A stretch of DNA of 64,000 nt from Dipteronia dyeriana. Its lineage: Eukaryota; Streptophyta; Magnoliopsida; Sapindales; Sapindaceae. Below are positions 11,564-24,155 of the stretch, in pieces. A program made the position numbers and the translations under genes. The DNA lies in assembly GCA_032871835.1 (NCBI GenBank), contig CM065301.1:29396405-29460404 (forward strand). Reading direction: 5' to 3'. Positions within the stretch are counted from its first letter, which is position 1. Each line of letters opens with the position of its first letter. Below the pieces are notes generated by a model. That model had not been told where the DNA came from and did not search any database. It saw only the letters and a program-made list of their open reading frames with translations.

Positions 11564-13861
11564 TGTTGGGATTATGCTCGATAGCAAGAGTGTAATAATG
11601 TATTTGACAATCTTTTCATATTAATAAAAGTGACTTCTAGTTTAACAAATCTTATAGCATTTATAGTTTAATTATTTTAATTGTCAAAAGTAAATAATCA
11701 TAAAGTTAAAAGACTACGAGAAAAGAAGAATTGTTTGTACATCTGGATATATGTGAGGTAGACACAATTCTTTAGTTAGTCTTGAATAATATTCACAACT
11801 TAAGATAAAGGTTGGGCGCCTTTATATTGTTTAAGTTGTAAATTCTTTTGCTAGCATTTGAGTGGGATCAAAAATGTTATGATGAGTCCAAAATCATTAA
11901 AGTCTAGTGTCTTTGGGGGAAAGGAATCTAGTGCAATAGGTGCATTGAATAGGATCACAGTGAGATACTTTATCTAGAACCGTCAATGGATAAAAGTTTT
12001 CACTTAAAGACAATCAGAGACTTTATCTCAATCCTGAGATAAATGACAGACTTATGGTTGCAGTTGTTATCATTTGAGCTATCAATGAGTACGATTATAT
12101 AGCATAGTCTATCCTCGATAGTTTTGTGGTATTTATTTGTTAATCGATAGAGGACTTCATTTTAGATATGGACATCGTGACTCTATTTATTAAATGAGAG
12201 TAGAATATCATCATATGAATGCTTTGAGGTATTGGATATTAAATCTTAACGTTAAATGTTCACTAGTGTCTATTGAAATATGGCTTCTAGAAAAGTCAAA
12301 ATATCCAAGTTCAAAATGTGGTCATATGAGTAAATATGGTAACTTGGTGAGCTAAAGGAGGTCTCTGAGCTCTTGGCGATTACTGATATTCTTCACGAGG
12401 ATACACTTTCTCTATTAAGAATGTCTAAGGTATGAATGCGTAATATTACCTTATTCTATCTTTATTTAAGAGTTCAATTTTAGTTCTTTAATGGAATGCA
12501 CTAAAATTAATATATCGGACCTAAGTTAATCATTTGTTTATTGTGATTATGTTATGTCTATTGGAGCTTAAATTTAGATGGCCTACCAAGATCCTCAATC
12601 CACACGAACTTGCATGGATCACTTGATATATTCTACCGGATCAATTTATGGATCCATCTAGAATTGTATTAAGGCATGTGGACTTGTTTCTTTTAGTAAG
12701 AATGGGTCTAGTTCACATGTGGACTTTATATTTAAGTCCAATGGATTGAAGAAAATAGAAAAAAAAATATTTGACCCATATTTATATAGCTTGGGTGGTA
12801 AAGGACTATATAATAGCCTTATATTTTTTTATTCTTTAATTAAATAGAAATTAATTATTTAATTAATTATTTAATTATTTAATTAAAAGTCAAAATCTTT
12901 TTCCTCGTAGGAGATGGTCTCCTAGAGTCATATTATTGTTGGTAATATAATAAGTATTAAATACTATATCTGATAAGCAGATAAATAAAAGAAATTTATT
13001 TATCTAGTCAAATTAAAAAGTACTTGATTTCTATTAGGACTCCAATTGACAATTGATAAAATTTGGATGTTTTAATATAGTTACAATTTAATTATATTCA
13101 ATAATTGGTTATTGAATAAATACACTATTTGAGTTGGATTAGGAGTCTTGGTGTGAAAAAAAAAATCTTTATTTGAAAGGGATTCTTTGTCACCAAGTAA
13201 ATCCACCTAGAGAAAAGATTCTTGTCCACCAAGTAAATCCTCTTTAGGAGAGGATTTGTAAACTTATATATACAACTATTAATTTCGGCCAAGCATAGAA
13301 TTGATTTTGAAAATTTCGGCCAAGCTAGAGAATTTTGAGAGAGCAAAAAACAGTTCTTGCTCAGGACAAAATTCGGCCAACTTATATATATTGTGTATTG
13401 AATTTGGAAAAGGAGAAGAGAAAAGGGAAACGTTTTTGGTTTCGATAGTGCACTAGTATCCTTTACATCAAAAGGGTTCTGTGTACAAAAATCGAATCAG
13501 GTTCACCCAAGTTTCAATCAAATAGATTGATAATTCACAAGTGACCGAACGTTCTTGGGTTTTCTCTTGGAGGATTATTGTGACTAACAAAAGAAAGAAA
13601 TTTTATTTATTTTCATTCTTAGGTATATAATTTAAAGATAGGGAGCCCAAACTCCTAGGTGATTTATGTTCGTGTTAGATTGGAAGATCTTATAGATTCA
13701 ATTCGGTGCTAGTTCAATCGTCACGAGAAAAATGTATAATACTTTTAATATACGTCGATTAATTTGGGGTTAAGGTTCTTTCTTTTAAAGGAAACTTTTT
13801 AAAATATACCAAACCCTAATTTTATGATTCCGCTGCATTTTTTAATCGATTTTTTCCTACA
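11564..13861 (+). mobile_element. Element C 5' LTR
   Basis: The 2.3 kb LTR begins TGTTGGGATTATG and ends next to the primer site. Its first 850 or so bases are nearly identical to 18983-19850. The remainder is clearly more diverged, with AT-rich indels around 12480-12580 and 12820-12890. Confidence 0.92.
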
Positions 13862-13863
13862 AT

Positions 13864-13876
13864 TGGTATCAGAGCC
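13864..13876 (+). other. Element C primer binding site
   Basis: TGGTATCAGAGCC is the standard initiator-methionine tRNA primer site of plant copia elements, two bases after the LTR end. Confidence 0.95.
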
Positions 13877-14000
13877 TGGTTGTACCCTTGATTAATTGAT
13901 GTATATGTACGTGAATCTACTTCTTTTTATTGTTAATAAACATGTTTTAGAAAGAGATGACACTCTAGGTATTCACATATACATTTACATTGGAATGTAT

Positions 14001-14002
<2 letters not shown>

Positions 14003-14063
<61 letters not shown>
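14003..14063 (+). repeat. (TA)n microsatellite in element C leader
   Basis: About thirty TA units lie between the primer site and gag. The YIYIYI open frames here are artefacts of the repeat. Confidence 0.95.
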
Positions 14064-14065
<2 letters not shown>

Positions 14066-14365
14066 GTGGTTTGTTTTTGTTTTTGCTCAATTTTGGTCGT
14101 AGAATTTCAATGTATTTTTGTTTTAGGATTATAATAAGAAGGGTGACATATCATCACCATAATTTCATTCTTGGTAGATGCTAAGTTTTTTATTTTATTT
14201 TATTGTTGTAATAACAAAAACTGCAATATTTTATTACTTAAGATATTGTTGTAATATATTCAAGTATCGAGGATTTGAAGAACTGGGAGCAACCGGAACA
14301 AGTTTGGTATCGTGGGTGCCATAGCAACAATTGTGCGTGTGAATGAGCACTAGCCACGATTGTTG

Positions 14366-14515
14366 TGGCATGGGCTGTGCACGGCAGCCCTATGGAAGCC
14401 AAGGGCTGTGTATGGCTGCCCTTTGGATCCCATGGGTTGTGCATGGCGGCCTATAGATGTCATGGGCTGCGCACGGTGGCCCTTTATGGAGCTAAGGGGA
14501 GCGCACGCCCATGGG
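14366..14515 (+). repeat. 31-bp GC-rich minisatellite in element C leader
   Basis: Four to five imperfect copies of a unit starting CATGGGCTGTGCACGGC repeat with a period near 31 bp. The block is much richer in GC than its AT-rich surroundings. The small opposing frames here (14238-14619) are translations of the repeat and not genes. Confidence 0.8.
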
Positions 14516-15305
14516 AGGTAGCAAAGAGTGTTCAAACCGACGATGGTCGTGTGAAGACTTGTTCTCCAAGAAAGGAGTTTTTGTATTCTAAGACAAATGC
14601 AATTTACTTGTTTTTCTAGGATGGACCAAAATTTTAGCTATTTACGTTTTTATAAATATTGCAATGTTTCTCATTGTTTGATAACATGTCATATAGAATA
14701 GGATTGCCACTCGTATATCTCTTTTGGTATGAACATGTATTGAATTGTTTAGGTCTCTAATTGGCATCTATATAACTTGGTAAATCATTCTACGAAATTC
14801 GATCACATGCCTTAAATAATTGAGTGGGAAAAGGTGTTGTGGAACGCCTACGTCCTCCAAGTTTAGTTGAGCTTTATGTTTCATATAATAACCGCCCAAG
14901 GGGTAATCATGAATGGAATTCAACAAGATACTTCCTTAGAAGGATAGACTAGACAATTAGCCCAAACGATATCTACTCCCAAATGAGGGATATTCGCGAG
15001 GGAATATATTGAAGGTCGATAACTTGGTAACACACTCAATGTGATTTTATTAATATCCTCCCAACAGTTCTTGTTACTAAAATCGTAAGGCTAAAATTCA
15101 AAACACTGGTTGTTATGTTAACAATTAGGTGGGACCTAGTCCAACTAGTAAATGGTGCGAACTCCCAAAGAAGACGTGACATTTATAGGTGTTGGATCAC
15201 CGATGATTTTTACGATTGAATTATTTTATTTCATTCAAGGTAAATATTTGAAAGTGCTTTATCATGATTGTTTACTTATATAATTTTTATTATTATTAAG
15301 AAATC

Positions 15306-15960
15306 ATGACCCCATCCCTAATCAACATCCTAAAAGATAATACTTTAACTGATGATAATTATGTCACATGGAAAAGGAAAATTGGATTGTTGTTGCAAGC
15401 AAAAAAAACATAAATTCGTTCTGTTTACTCCTTAACCACCAAACTAATAAATCTATTGAAAAGCAAAGAGACGAGTATCATCAGTGGAAGACTTCAGATG
15501 AGATGGCCAAATGTTACGTTATAGCCACCATCTCCGACATGTTGCAACATCAACATGAAGGAATGGAGAATGTTGTCGATATAATGATGTCTTTGGAAGA
15601 GATATTTGCTATGAAGTCCAGGATGACTAAGAGAGAGGCAGTGACTGCTTTCATGAATCTTAGGATGAAACCTGGACAGACTATGAAAGATCATATGATG
15701 AAAGTCATAGCACATCTTAACATTGTTGAACTCAATGGTGTTGAGATAGATAGTGAGGAAAAAATTGACTTGATTGTCAACTTACTGTCGGATTCCTTCA
15801 ACCAGTTCAAGTTGGACTACACCTTAAACAATAAGGAATGCACCTTGCGGGGGTTGATTCAAGACGACCAAAGCACCGAGAAAATCCTTGTGAAAGTCAA
15901 GGGTTAAGAGATTTATACAGTTAGTAAAGTTGCTACTATTAAGAGCCGTAAGAAGGTCAA
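15306..15960 (+). pseudogene. Element C gag
   Basis: This is a copia gag polyprotein of the retrotransposon UBN2 type. It starts at ATG 15306 with MTPSLINILKDN and the motif LTDDNYVTWKRK. The frame breaks at an A-run near 15402-15410, and the main domain continues in another frame to 15907. Recognisable stretches are DEMAKCYVIATISDMLQ and MTKREAVTAFMNLRMKPGQ. A Lys-rich tail (about 15940-16020) follows, where a CCHC knuckle would be expected; none is present. Confidence 0.85.
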
Positions 15961-16034
15961 GAAAAAACAAAAGAAAAGCAACTTGGGCCCAACTAGAAGG
16001 GGTTCCAAAAAAGGAAAAGACTGAATAAGAATGA

Positions 16035-17483
16035 ATTCAACTTGCGCTTAGGCAACAGAGCTTTGATGTCTACTAGTGCAGTGGGAGATATTATAATTAA
16101 TTTAGACACTTATAGGCATTTAGATTTAATAGACGTTTATTATGTACCTCAATTTAAGAGTAATTTAATTTCAGTTTTTTGTTTAAATAAATTTAAATAT
16201 TCGGTTAATTTTAATAAAGCTTTTATTATTAGTAAGAATAAAAAATTTATTTACAAAGGTATATTGGAAAACAGTTTATTCTACGTGCAAAGAAATATCT
16301 CTCACTTGTTAAACACGGAATCAATGCAACCTAATCATAAAAGTGTAAAGTTATCTAAAGATGAAACCTACCTATGGCATTTGTGTCTAGGTCATATTAA
16401 CCTTAATAGGATCAAAAGATTGGTTAGTGATGGACCTTTATGTTACTTAAAGGTCGATGATCTACCAACTTATGAATCTTGTATGGAAGGTATGATGACC
16501 AAAAGGTCTTTCACGAACAAAGGCATATGAGCCACGGAATATTTAAGATTGATACACACTGATGTGTGTGGTCCTATGAGCATTCAATCTAAAGGTTGAT
16601 ATGAGTACTTCATCACTTTCATGGATGATTACTCAAGATTTGGCTATGTGTATCTCATGAGACATAAGTCGGATGCTTTTAACATGTTCAAAGCATTTAA
16701 AGCAAAAGTTGAAATCAACCAGAGAAACACATAAAAATCTTGAGGTCTGATCAAGGTGAAGAATATCTATTTGGTGAGTTTCAACAATATCTTATTGATA
16801 ATGGGATAATTTCTCATTTTTCTACGCCAGATACACCTTAACAAAATAGGGTGGCAGAAATGAGAAATAGAACTCATTTAGACATGGTTAGATCTATGTT
16901 GCGTTATTCAACACTCCCTAATTCTTTTTGGGGATATGCTTTACAAACCGCTATGTACATTCTAAACGACGTACCATCTAATTCGGTTCTAAAAAAACCG
17001 CATGAGTTGTGGAAAGGGCGAAAGCCTAGTTTACAACACTTAAGGATATTTGGATGTCCTGCGCACGTGTTAAAAGGAAAGACAAAAAAGATAGAGTCTC
17101 GTTTAGAAACATGGATATTTGAAAGGTATCCAAAAGGAAACAAAGGATATTATTTTTATAGTCCATTAGATCTTAAAGTAATTGTTTCGACAAATGCAAA
17201 ATTTCTGGAAGAGGACTATACGAATAATTTTGTGCCTAAAAGTATAATTGTCCTAAATAAGCTTTCAGAATATACAATTCCACAAGAGGTTTCACAACCT
17301 AGCCTAATTGTAAGTTCCGCACCAACACAAGATCAACAATCTACCATTCCTCGTCGTAGTGAGAGGGTTAGTAGACAACCCGAGAGATATATCAGTCTAG
17401 GAGAATCAGTAGACAATCTCTCGGATGATGATGATTCTTACACACACAAAGAAGCCATGGAAGTTGTTGATTGTTGTAATTAG
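16035..17483 (+). pseudogene. Element C protease C-terminus and integrase
   Basis: The first part, up to FKSNLISVFCL near 16190, is the C-terminal half of a copia protease; the DSGA catalytic segment is absent. The integrase zinc-binding domain follows (LWHLCLGH near 16375), with YESC near 16475 where the first Cys of the CxxC pair has become Tyr. Catalytic-core pieces TDVCGP, DDYSRFGYVY and SDQGEEYL lie around 16560-16770 with stops between them. The frame 16851-17483 holds the DDE glutamate region and the C-terminal part (FGCPAHV, RYPKGNKGYYFY). It would splice element cDNA into host DNA if intact. Confidence 0.85.
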
Positions 17484-17489
17484 AAAAAG

Positions 17490-18275
17490 GCAACGCAATC
17501 CGAAATTGAATCTATGTTCAAAAATAAAGTCCGGTCTCTTGTGGACTTGTATAAGGGATGAAACCCATTGGATGCAAGTGGGTATTCAAGAGGAATAGAG
17601 GAATGGATGGAAAAGTGGAAACCTTTAAAGCTAGATTGGTAGATAATGGTTACACATAGAATGAAGGTATCAATTATGAGGAAACCTTCTCTCTTATGGT
17701 CATGCTTAAATCCATTATGATACTCTTATCCATTGCGGCATCTCTAAACCTAGAGATTTGAAAAATGGACGTCAAGACAGCTTTTCATAATGGAAGTCTT
17801 GACGAAAGCATCTATATGATGCAACCAAAAGGATTCATTAAAAAAGGCCAAGAGGAAAGGGTATGCAAGTTGTAAAGATCCATATATGGATTGAAGCAAG
17901 CATCCAGATCCTGGAACATAAGGTTCGATCAAACCGTGAAAAAAAATTGAATTTATTCAAAACCTTGATGAACCCTGTGTATACAAAAGGATTAAAGGTG
18001 ACAAGTTCGTAAAAGAATGGTGTAGGTGTATTGACATCAGTACAAGAATGGTTAGCAAAATAATTTGATATGAAGGACTTAGGAGAAACAAGTTATATTC
18101 TTGGTATCCAAGTCATAAGGGATAGAAAGAATAGAACGATTGCATTATCCCAATCTTCATACATTGATAAAATCTTTTCTAAATTTTCAATGTAAGATTC
18201 AAAGAAAGGTATGTCACCTTTCAGACATGGAATCAAACTGAATAAGTTCTTAAAAATGAGCATGAAGAGCAATTC
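17490..18275 (+). pseudogene. Element C reverse transcriptase (heavily decayed)
   Basis: Copia RT is recognisable only in pieces. A KATQSEIESM-like start is near 17487, a region matching the fingers/palm with MKTAF-like coding is near 17770, and the segment before the connection domain is near 18060-18200. Stops and frameshifts occur every few dozen codons. The catalytic YVDD box cannot be found and may be deleted near 18010-18060. Confidence 0.65.
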
Positions 18276-18920
18276 ATGAGTAGGGTTCCATATGCCTCGG
18301 CAGTTGGGAGTCTCATGTATACAATGCTCTGCACTAGACCAGATATTTATTTTGCAGTTGGCATAATTAGCAGGTTTCAATCGAAACCTGATCCTGATCA
18401 CTGGATAGCAGTCAAGTATATTTTCAAGTATCTCATGCGAATGAGAGATTATAAACTTGTATACTCTTGAGGGGATTTAATTCTCGTTAGGTATACAGAT
18501 TTCAATTTCCAATCGAATTCTGACTCTTAAAGATCAACATCAAGATCTGTATTTACACTTGGAGGAGTGGCAATCATATGGAGTAGTATCAACCAATCTT
18601 GTATTACTGATTCCACCATTGAAGCTGAGTATGTTGCCGCATGCAAAACTGCTAAAGAGGATGTCTGGCTTCGCCAATTCTTGATAGATTTGGAAGTAGT
18701 TCCTGATTCGAATAAGCAGATCACTATCTATTGTGACAATAGTGGAGCAGTGGCTAATTCGAGAGAACCAAAAAGTCATAAGAGAGGAAAACACATTGAA
18801 AGAAAGTATCACCTTTTAAGGGAAATTTTACATAGGGGAGACGTGATGAAAACCAAGATCGAGTAAGCAGAAAATCTAGCGGATCCCTTCACAAAGGCTC
18901 TTTTACAAAAGAGTTTTGAT
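18276..18920 (+). pseudogene. Element C RNase H
   Basis: The connection and RNase H domains of copia are well preserved: VPYASAVGSLMYTMLCTRPDI at 18286, then after stops near 18468, TDSTIEAEYVAACKTAKE near 18610 and IYCDNSGAVANS near 18730. KHIERKYHLLRE and ADPFTKAL follow near the C-terminus. These supply the conserved acidic residues. A stop at 18864 separates the last segment. Confidence 0.85.
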
Positions 18921-18965
18921 AGGCACTTGGAGAATATAGGGATAAGAGATATGACACATTTGCTA

Positions 18966-18980
18966 TAGGGCAAGTGGGTG
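18966..18980 (+). other. Element C polypurine tract
   Basis: AGGGCAAGTGGGTG lies a few bases upstream of the 3' LTR start at 18983, the expected position for the plus-strand primer. Confidence 0.6.
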
Positions 18981-18982
18981 AT

Positions 18983-21261
18983 TGTTGGGATTATGCTCTA
19001 TAGCAGGAGTGTAATAATGTATTTGACAATCCTTTCATATTAATAAAAGTGATTTCTAGTTTAACAAATCTTATAGCATTTATAGTTTAATTATTATAAT
19101 TGTCAAAAGTAAATAATCATAAGGTTAAAAGACTACGAGAAAAGAAGAATTGTTTGTACATTTGGATATATGTGAGGTAGACACAATTCTTTAGTTAGTC
19201 TTGAATAATATTCACAACTTAAGATAAAGGTTGAGCGCCTTTATATTGTTTAAGTTGTAAATTCTTTTGCTAGCATTTGAGTGGGATCAAAAATGTTATG
19301 ATGAGTCCAAAATCATTAAAGTCTAGTGTCTTTGGGGGAAAGGAATCTAGTGCAATAGGTGCATTGAATAGGATCACAGTGAGATACTTTATCTAGAACC
19401 GTCAATGGATAAAAGTTTTCACTTGAAGACAATCAGAGACTTTATCTCAATCCTGAGATAAATGACAGACTTATGGTTGCAGTTGTTATCATTTGAGCTA
19501 TCAATGAGTACGATTATATAGCATAGTCTATCCTCGATAGTTTTGTGGTATTTATTTGTTAATCGATAGAGGACTTCATTTTAGATATGGACATCGTGAC
19601 TCTATTTATTAAATGAGAGTAGAATATCATCATATGAATGCTTTGATGTATTGGATATTAAATATTAATGTTAAATGTTCACTAGTGTCTATTGAAATAT
19701 GGCTTCTAGAAAAGTCAAAATATCCAAGTTCAAAATGTGGTCATATGAGTAAATATGGTAACTTGGAGAGCTAAAGGCGGTCTCTGAGCTCTTGGCGATT
19801 ACGGATATTCTTCACGAGGATACACTTTCTCTATTAAGATTGTCTAGGGTATTAATTAGCAATATTAACTTATTCTATCTTTATTTAGGAGTTCAATTTT
19901 AGTTCTATAGTGGAACGAACTAAAATTAATAGAACAAACTAAAATTAATAGATCGAACATAAGGGAATCATTTGTTGATTATGATTAGATTATGTCTATT
20001 GGAGTCTAAACTTAGATATCCCGCCAAGATTTCCAATCCATACGAACTTGCATGGATCACTTGATATATTCTACCGGACCAATTTATGGGTCCATCTAGA
20101 ATTGTATTAAGGCATGTGGACTTGTTACTTTTAGTAATAATTGGTCTAGTTCATATGTGGACTTTATATTTAACTCCAATGGATTTAATAAACTAGAAAA
20201 AATAATATTTGGCCAATATTTATATAGCTTGGGCAGCAATGGACTATATAATAGCCATATATAGTGTTTTTAATATATTATTTAATTAAATGGAAATTAA
20301 TTTATTGTTTAATTAAAAGTCAAAATCTTTTTTCCTAATAGGGATGGTCTCCTAGAGTCATATTATTGTTAGTAATATGATAAGTAGCAAACACTATATT
20401 TGATAAGTAGATAAATAAAAGGAATTTATTTATGTAGTCAAATTAGGAAATATTTGATTTATATTAGGACTTTAATTGACAATTGGTCAGATTATGAAGT
20501 TTTAATATAGTCACAATTTAACTATATTCAATAATTGGTTATTGAATAAATACGTTATTTGAGTTGGATTAGGAGTCCTGGTATGGAAAAGAAATTTTTC
20601 TTTGAATGGGATTCTTTGTCACCAAGTAAATCCACCTGGAAAAAGGATTCTAGCCCACCAAGTATATCATCTTTAGAAGAGGATTTGAATACTTATATAT
20701 ACACCTATTAATTTCGGCCAAGCTAGAGAATTTTGAGAGAGAAAAAATTAGTTTTTGCTCTGGACAAAATTCGGCCAACTCGTAAATATTGTGTACTGAA
20801 TTCGGTCAAGGAGAAAAGAAAAGGGAAACATTTTTGTTTTTGATAGTGCACTAGTATCCTTTACATCAAAAGGTTTTTGTGTGCAAAAATAGAATCGGGT
20901 TCACTTGAGTTTCAATCAAATAAATTGATAATTCACAAGTTACTGAACGTTCTTGGGTTTTCTCTTGGAGGGTTATTGTGACTAACAAAAGAAAGATATT
21001 TTATTTGTTTCCATCCTCAGGTATATATTTTTAAAAAGGAGAGCCCACACTTCTAGGTGATTCATGTTCGTGGTTGGATTGGAAGATCTTACAGATTCAA
21101 TTCGGCGCTAGTTCAATCGTCACGAGAAAAAAGTAAGATACTTTTAATATACGTCGATTAATCTAAGGTTGAGGTTCCTTCTTTTAAAGGGAACATTTTT
21201 AAAATATACATAACCCTAATTTTATGCATCCGCCACGTTTTTGAATCAATTTTTCCCTACA
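18983..21261 (+). mobile_element. Element C 3' LTR
   Basis: Starts TGTTGGGATTATG and ends CCCTACA. It is the partner of 11564-13861 and is followed by the TSD copy ACAGG. Confidence 0.92.
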
Positions 21262-21266
21262 ACAGG

Positions 21267-22070
21267 TACCTCTATAGACGGGGAAAATCTCTCATTTTAC
21301 ACTGGTGCCTACGTCCCAACGATGCCAGTTGGGCACTAAGAGATGTCCACTCTAAGGACTGTGGAAGTCACACCAGTGAAGAAGCGTTAGCTTACCAGGT
21401 GCTTCATATGGGATACTACTGGCCAACAGTACACCAGGATGTGAAGTCGTTTGTATAGTCATGTGGACTGTGCCAAAGGGTTTCAAGCTTGAACAACCTA
21501 CCCCTAGAACGCCTATCATCAATCAACCCGCCATACCCATTCACGATCTGGGGGATTGATTTGATCGGCCCTCTCCCTACCGTTTCCTGTTAGGCTATGC
21601 ATGCAATCTTTATAATTGACTACTTCATTCAGTAAGTGGAGGTAGGGCCACTATCTCTGATCACAAAGGAAAATGCCACCAGGTTTGTTAAAACAAACGT
21701 ACTGTGCAAGTTTGGTGCCTTGATCGCCATCATCACCAACCTCGGAAAGCATTTTGACAATGCTCTATTCTAAAATTTCTGTGAGGACTTGGGAATCGAC
21801 CTCCGTTTTGCCTCAGCCCATCCCCAAACCAATGGCCTGTTGAAGGATACCAATAAAACAACCAAGAAGCTCTTGAAGAAGAAGCTCCAGCAGAAAAAAG
21901 ACAAGTGGGCAGAGGAGTTGTCCGAGGTACTTTGGGCCTGCCAGACTACCAAAAGGATCGGGACCGGTTAAACACCCTACTTCCTAGCTTTCTGGGTAGA
22001 AATGATCTTACTTATCGAGCTCAACCTGACCTCGTTCCGTTCAGCACTTTGAGCCGGAGAGCGGTGAAGT
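21267..22070 (+). pseudogene. Element B integrase, middle fragment
   Basis: This fragment carries the zinc-binding domain (ALAYQVLHMGYYWP, then CGLCQRV near 21467) and the catalytic core, with WGIDLIGPLP near 21550, TNLGKHFDN near 21737 and HPQTNGLLK near 21820. These give the Asp-Asp-Glu region of a gypsy integrase; the glutamate is replaced or shifted near LLKDTNK. Four or more stops are present. It continues from the piece before element C and is broken again at 22070 by a solo-LTR-like insert. Confidence 0.85.
22066..22070 (+). repeat. TSD of the solo-LTR insert, left copy
   Basis: GAAGT at 22066-22070 is repeated exactly at 24156-24160. Integrase coding on the two sides meets in frame when the insert plus one GAAGT is skipped. 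Confidence 0.8.
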
Positions 22071-22879
22071 TGTTAACCGAAAATTCCCACTGGGTGAAAA
22101 ATCTAGATTAACACCCTCAGCCCTCTACCTAGTAGGCGGTGAGGGGTCGGCACCTCGTATCTTGGTTATCTTGTACAAATATAGAGAATGGTACGGTAGG
22201 TAGGAGACGAGTCATCCCACTTATTGGGGTTTGTGCTTATGGAGGTGATATATGGAGCTTAAGGTTCCCTTGCTGGGGTAAAGGGGTTTATCCTAGTCCA
22301 TGGTCTCTGGTCTCTGGTCTTTGGTATCCAGTCTCCTCTTTAGGTATCCTTAATCCAAATAGTCAACAAGGAGGTAGGATTGGTGCTCATCGATGATATA
22401 GATGTTTTCGTGAAAAAGTGAACAGCCCGGTAGCGATTCTTCACATCTAGGTGCTTTCGATCAGGGTCGAAACCCATCATTGTACCCGAAGCTCGGTCCT
22501 GGACCCTGATTTCTTCCTATAATTGCCCGACCTATAGTAAGAAGGGTGGTTAGTCTGGCTTTTGTGTCAGATCCTTGTTTGTTCCCGTAGGGAGGGTGCA
22601 GGAGAGCTCATCGACTTCCTTTAGATGGGTCTGGGTAGTTTCTCCCCATCTTGATATGCGACTTTGACATGTAAATGGGAGGATAAGTGCACTAGGTTCA
22701 ACGGGGTAGGAATCTAGCTCATACATATACATACGTGTATAATACTGAAGATAAATAGGAGAAAGACAAGTCTTATGTAGAGAGAGGTAGACCCACCAAA
22801 GGGGGAAAAGCATCACGGATGATCACATGCTGAAAAACCCCGAGGCAGTATCCAGAGGAAGAAGAAAGACCATTCCTTG

Positions 22880-22934
<55 letters not shown>

Positions 22935-24155
22935 AGTGGTGCTCCTAGGAGCATACAAGAATTGAGAAATAATACAACCATGGTTCTCCGGAGAGCTTAC
23001 AATAGTAATCGAATGCTAACCAATCTCGATAAATTTTTAGGAGAGGTAATAAATATAGCTGAGATAATATTACAATGGTGATATAAAGAGAATTCAGGTG
23101 AGATGCCTTTTAGACTGTTGGTGAGACAGTTCTGGTGATAATTGTTATGTGTAGTCAAGTGTCAAATCAAGCATGTATTGGAGCATGTATTGGACCATGT
23201 ATTGGACCATGTATATTGGCGTAGAGATCAGATCCCTTTTTTGGTGTCGAATCAGGCATATTTATACATGTTGTCATTAGGGTTGTTACCTTGGCTTGGA
23301 AGTTTAAAATCAATGAGGTAAAGGTGTTTGTTTCCTCTTTGGACTCTCTCATTAAGATGTCGTATGTGGAGTTGAATTTTCTCTGTTTAATGGCGTCAAT
23401 TATATCATTTAATAAGGTTGACTACCTCTATTAATACAGTTGACCTCATTAATAGGGTTGACTTCCTCTATTAAGATGGTTGACCTCATTAATAGGATTA
23501 ACTATCTCCATTAATACGGTTGACCTTATTATTGGAATCGTAAATGTCATGAAAGTCAACCCTTTGTTCCTACGCTGTTTGGAGGAGAAACTCTGGTTTT
23601 GTATGTCACTTTTGTGAGGTACTTTGTAGAGGTTACTTGAGGTGATGCTTGGCATATCTGGTGTCGAGATATGCTTGAGTATTGCTCTTGCTACTAGAGA
23701 CTTGATTAACCATGCTAGGATCTATAATGAATCTTCCCTAATCGTGTTAGCGCTTTTTGGTGTTGATGGGGCTTTGTAGGATTCTTCCTTTCCTGCTTGG
23801 ATAGATTGAGATTATACCTCGACAAAGCAGGAAGGAATTACAAGACAAGTTCAACACCCTAAAAGTCCCTTGGTGAATGTAGAAATGGTAGAATGCTCCA
23901 GGGGAGGTCGCGAGATACCTCGACCTTAGGGAAGCCAGGCCTTCCCACGTCGACCTAGCTTCGGGCTTTTATCCTGGTATATGGAGCTTGACGTGGTCAC
24001 GTCGGGATTTATTTGGCGAGCCTATATGTGTGTAAGATGCTCAGATGGTATGGGTGGCCTCATCTTGCTCCTATAGGAACGCATGGTATCTCGACCTTGG
24101 GGACCTTGATACCCATTTACATAAGCCTGAATTGGGACCCTAGCATAAAGGTTAG
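22071..24155 (-). mobile_element. Solo LTR of a gypsy relative inserted in element B integrase
   Basis: The left end, TGTTAACCGAAAATT, resembles the reverse complement of the end of element B's own LTR, including the spacing to TTAACACCC. The insert is therefore a minus-oriented LTR from a related Tat-type family. There is no internal coding region and no primer site, as for a solo LTR. It is flanked by exact 5-bp TSDs. The right end, GGTTAG, is an incomplete inverted match to the left TGTTAACC. At 2085 bp it is twice as long as element B's LTR and includes a (TA)n tract and a cluster of imperfect TTGACCTCATTAATA repeats near 23415-23530. Confidence 0.65.
22889..22932 (+). repeat. (TA)n microsatellite
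   Basis: About twenty TA units lie inside the solo-LTR insert; the YIYIYI frame across it is spurious. Confidence 0.95.

Larger units (their letters stand above)
11564..21261 (+). mobile_element. Element C: Ty1/copia retrotransposon nested in element B
   Basis: This is a complete-length insertion of 9698 bp with LTRs of 2298 and 2279 bp, starting TGTTGGG and ending CCTACA. It has a canonical TGGTATCAGAGCC primer site, gag, integrase, RT and RNase H in copia order, and a polypurine tract. Flanking 5-mers ACGGG (11559-11563) and ACAGG (21262-21266) differ by one base and are taken as the TSD. Coding regions carry many stops, and the gag zinc knuckle with the protease active site is missing, so it could not move on its own. 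Confidence 0.92.

Noticed and set aside
13896..14184. Two overlapping open frames with long YIYIYI stretches
   Set aside because: They are translations of the (TA)n tract in the element C leader and have no domain or conserved context.
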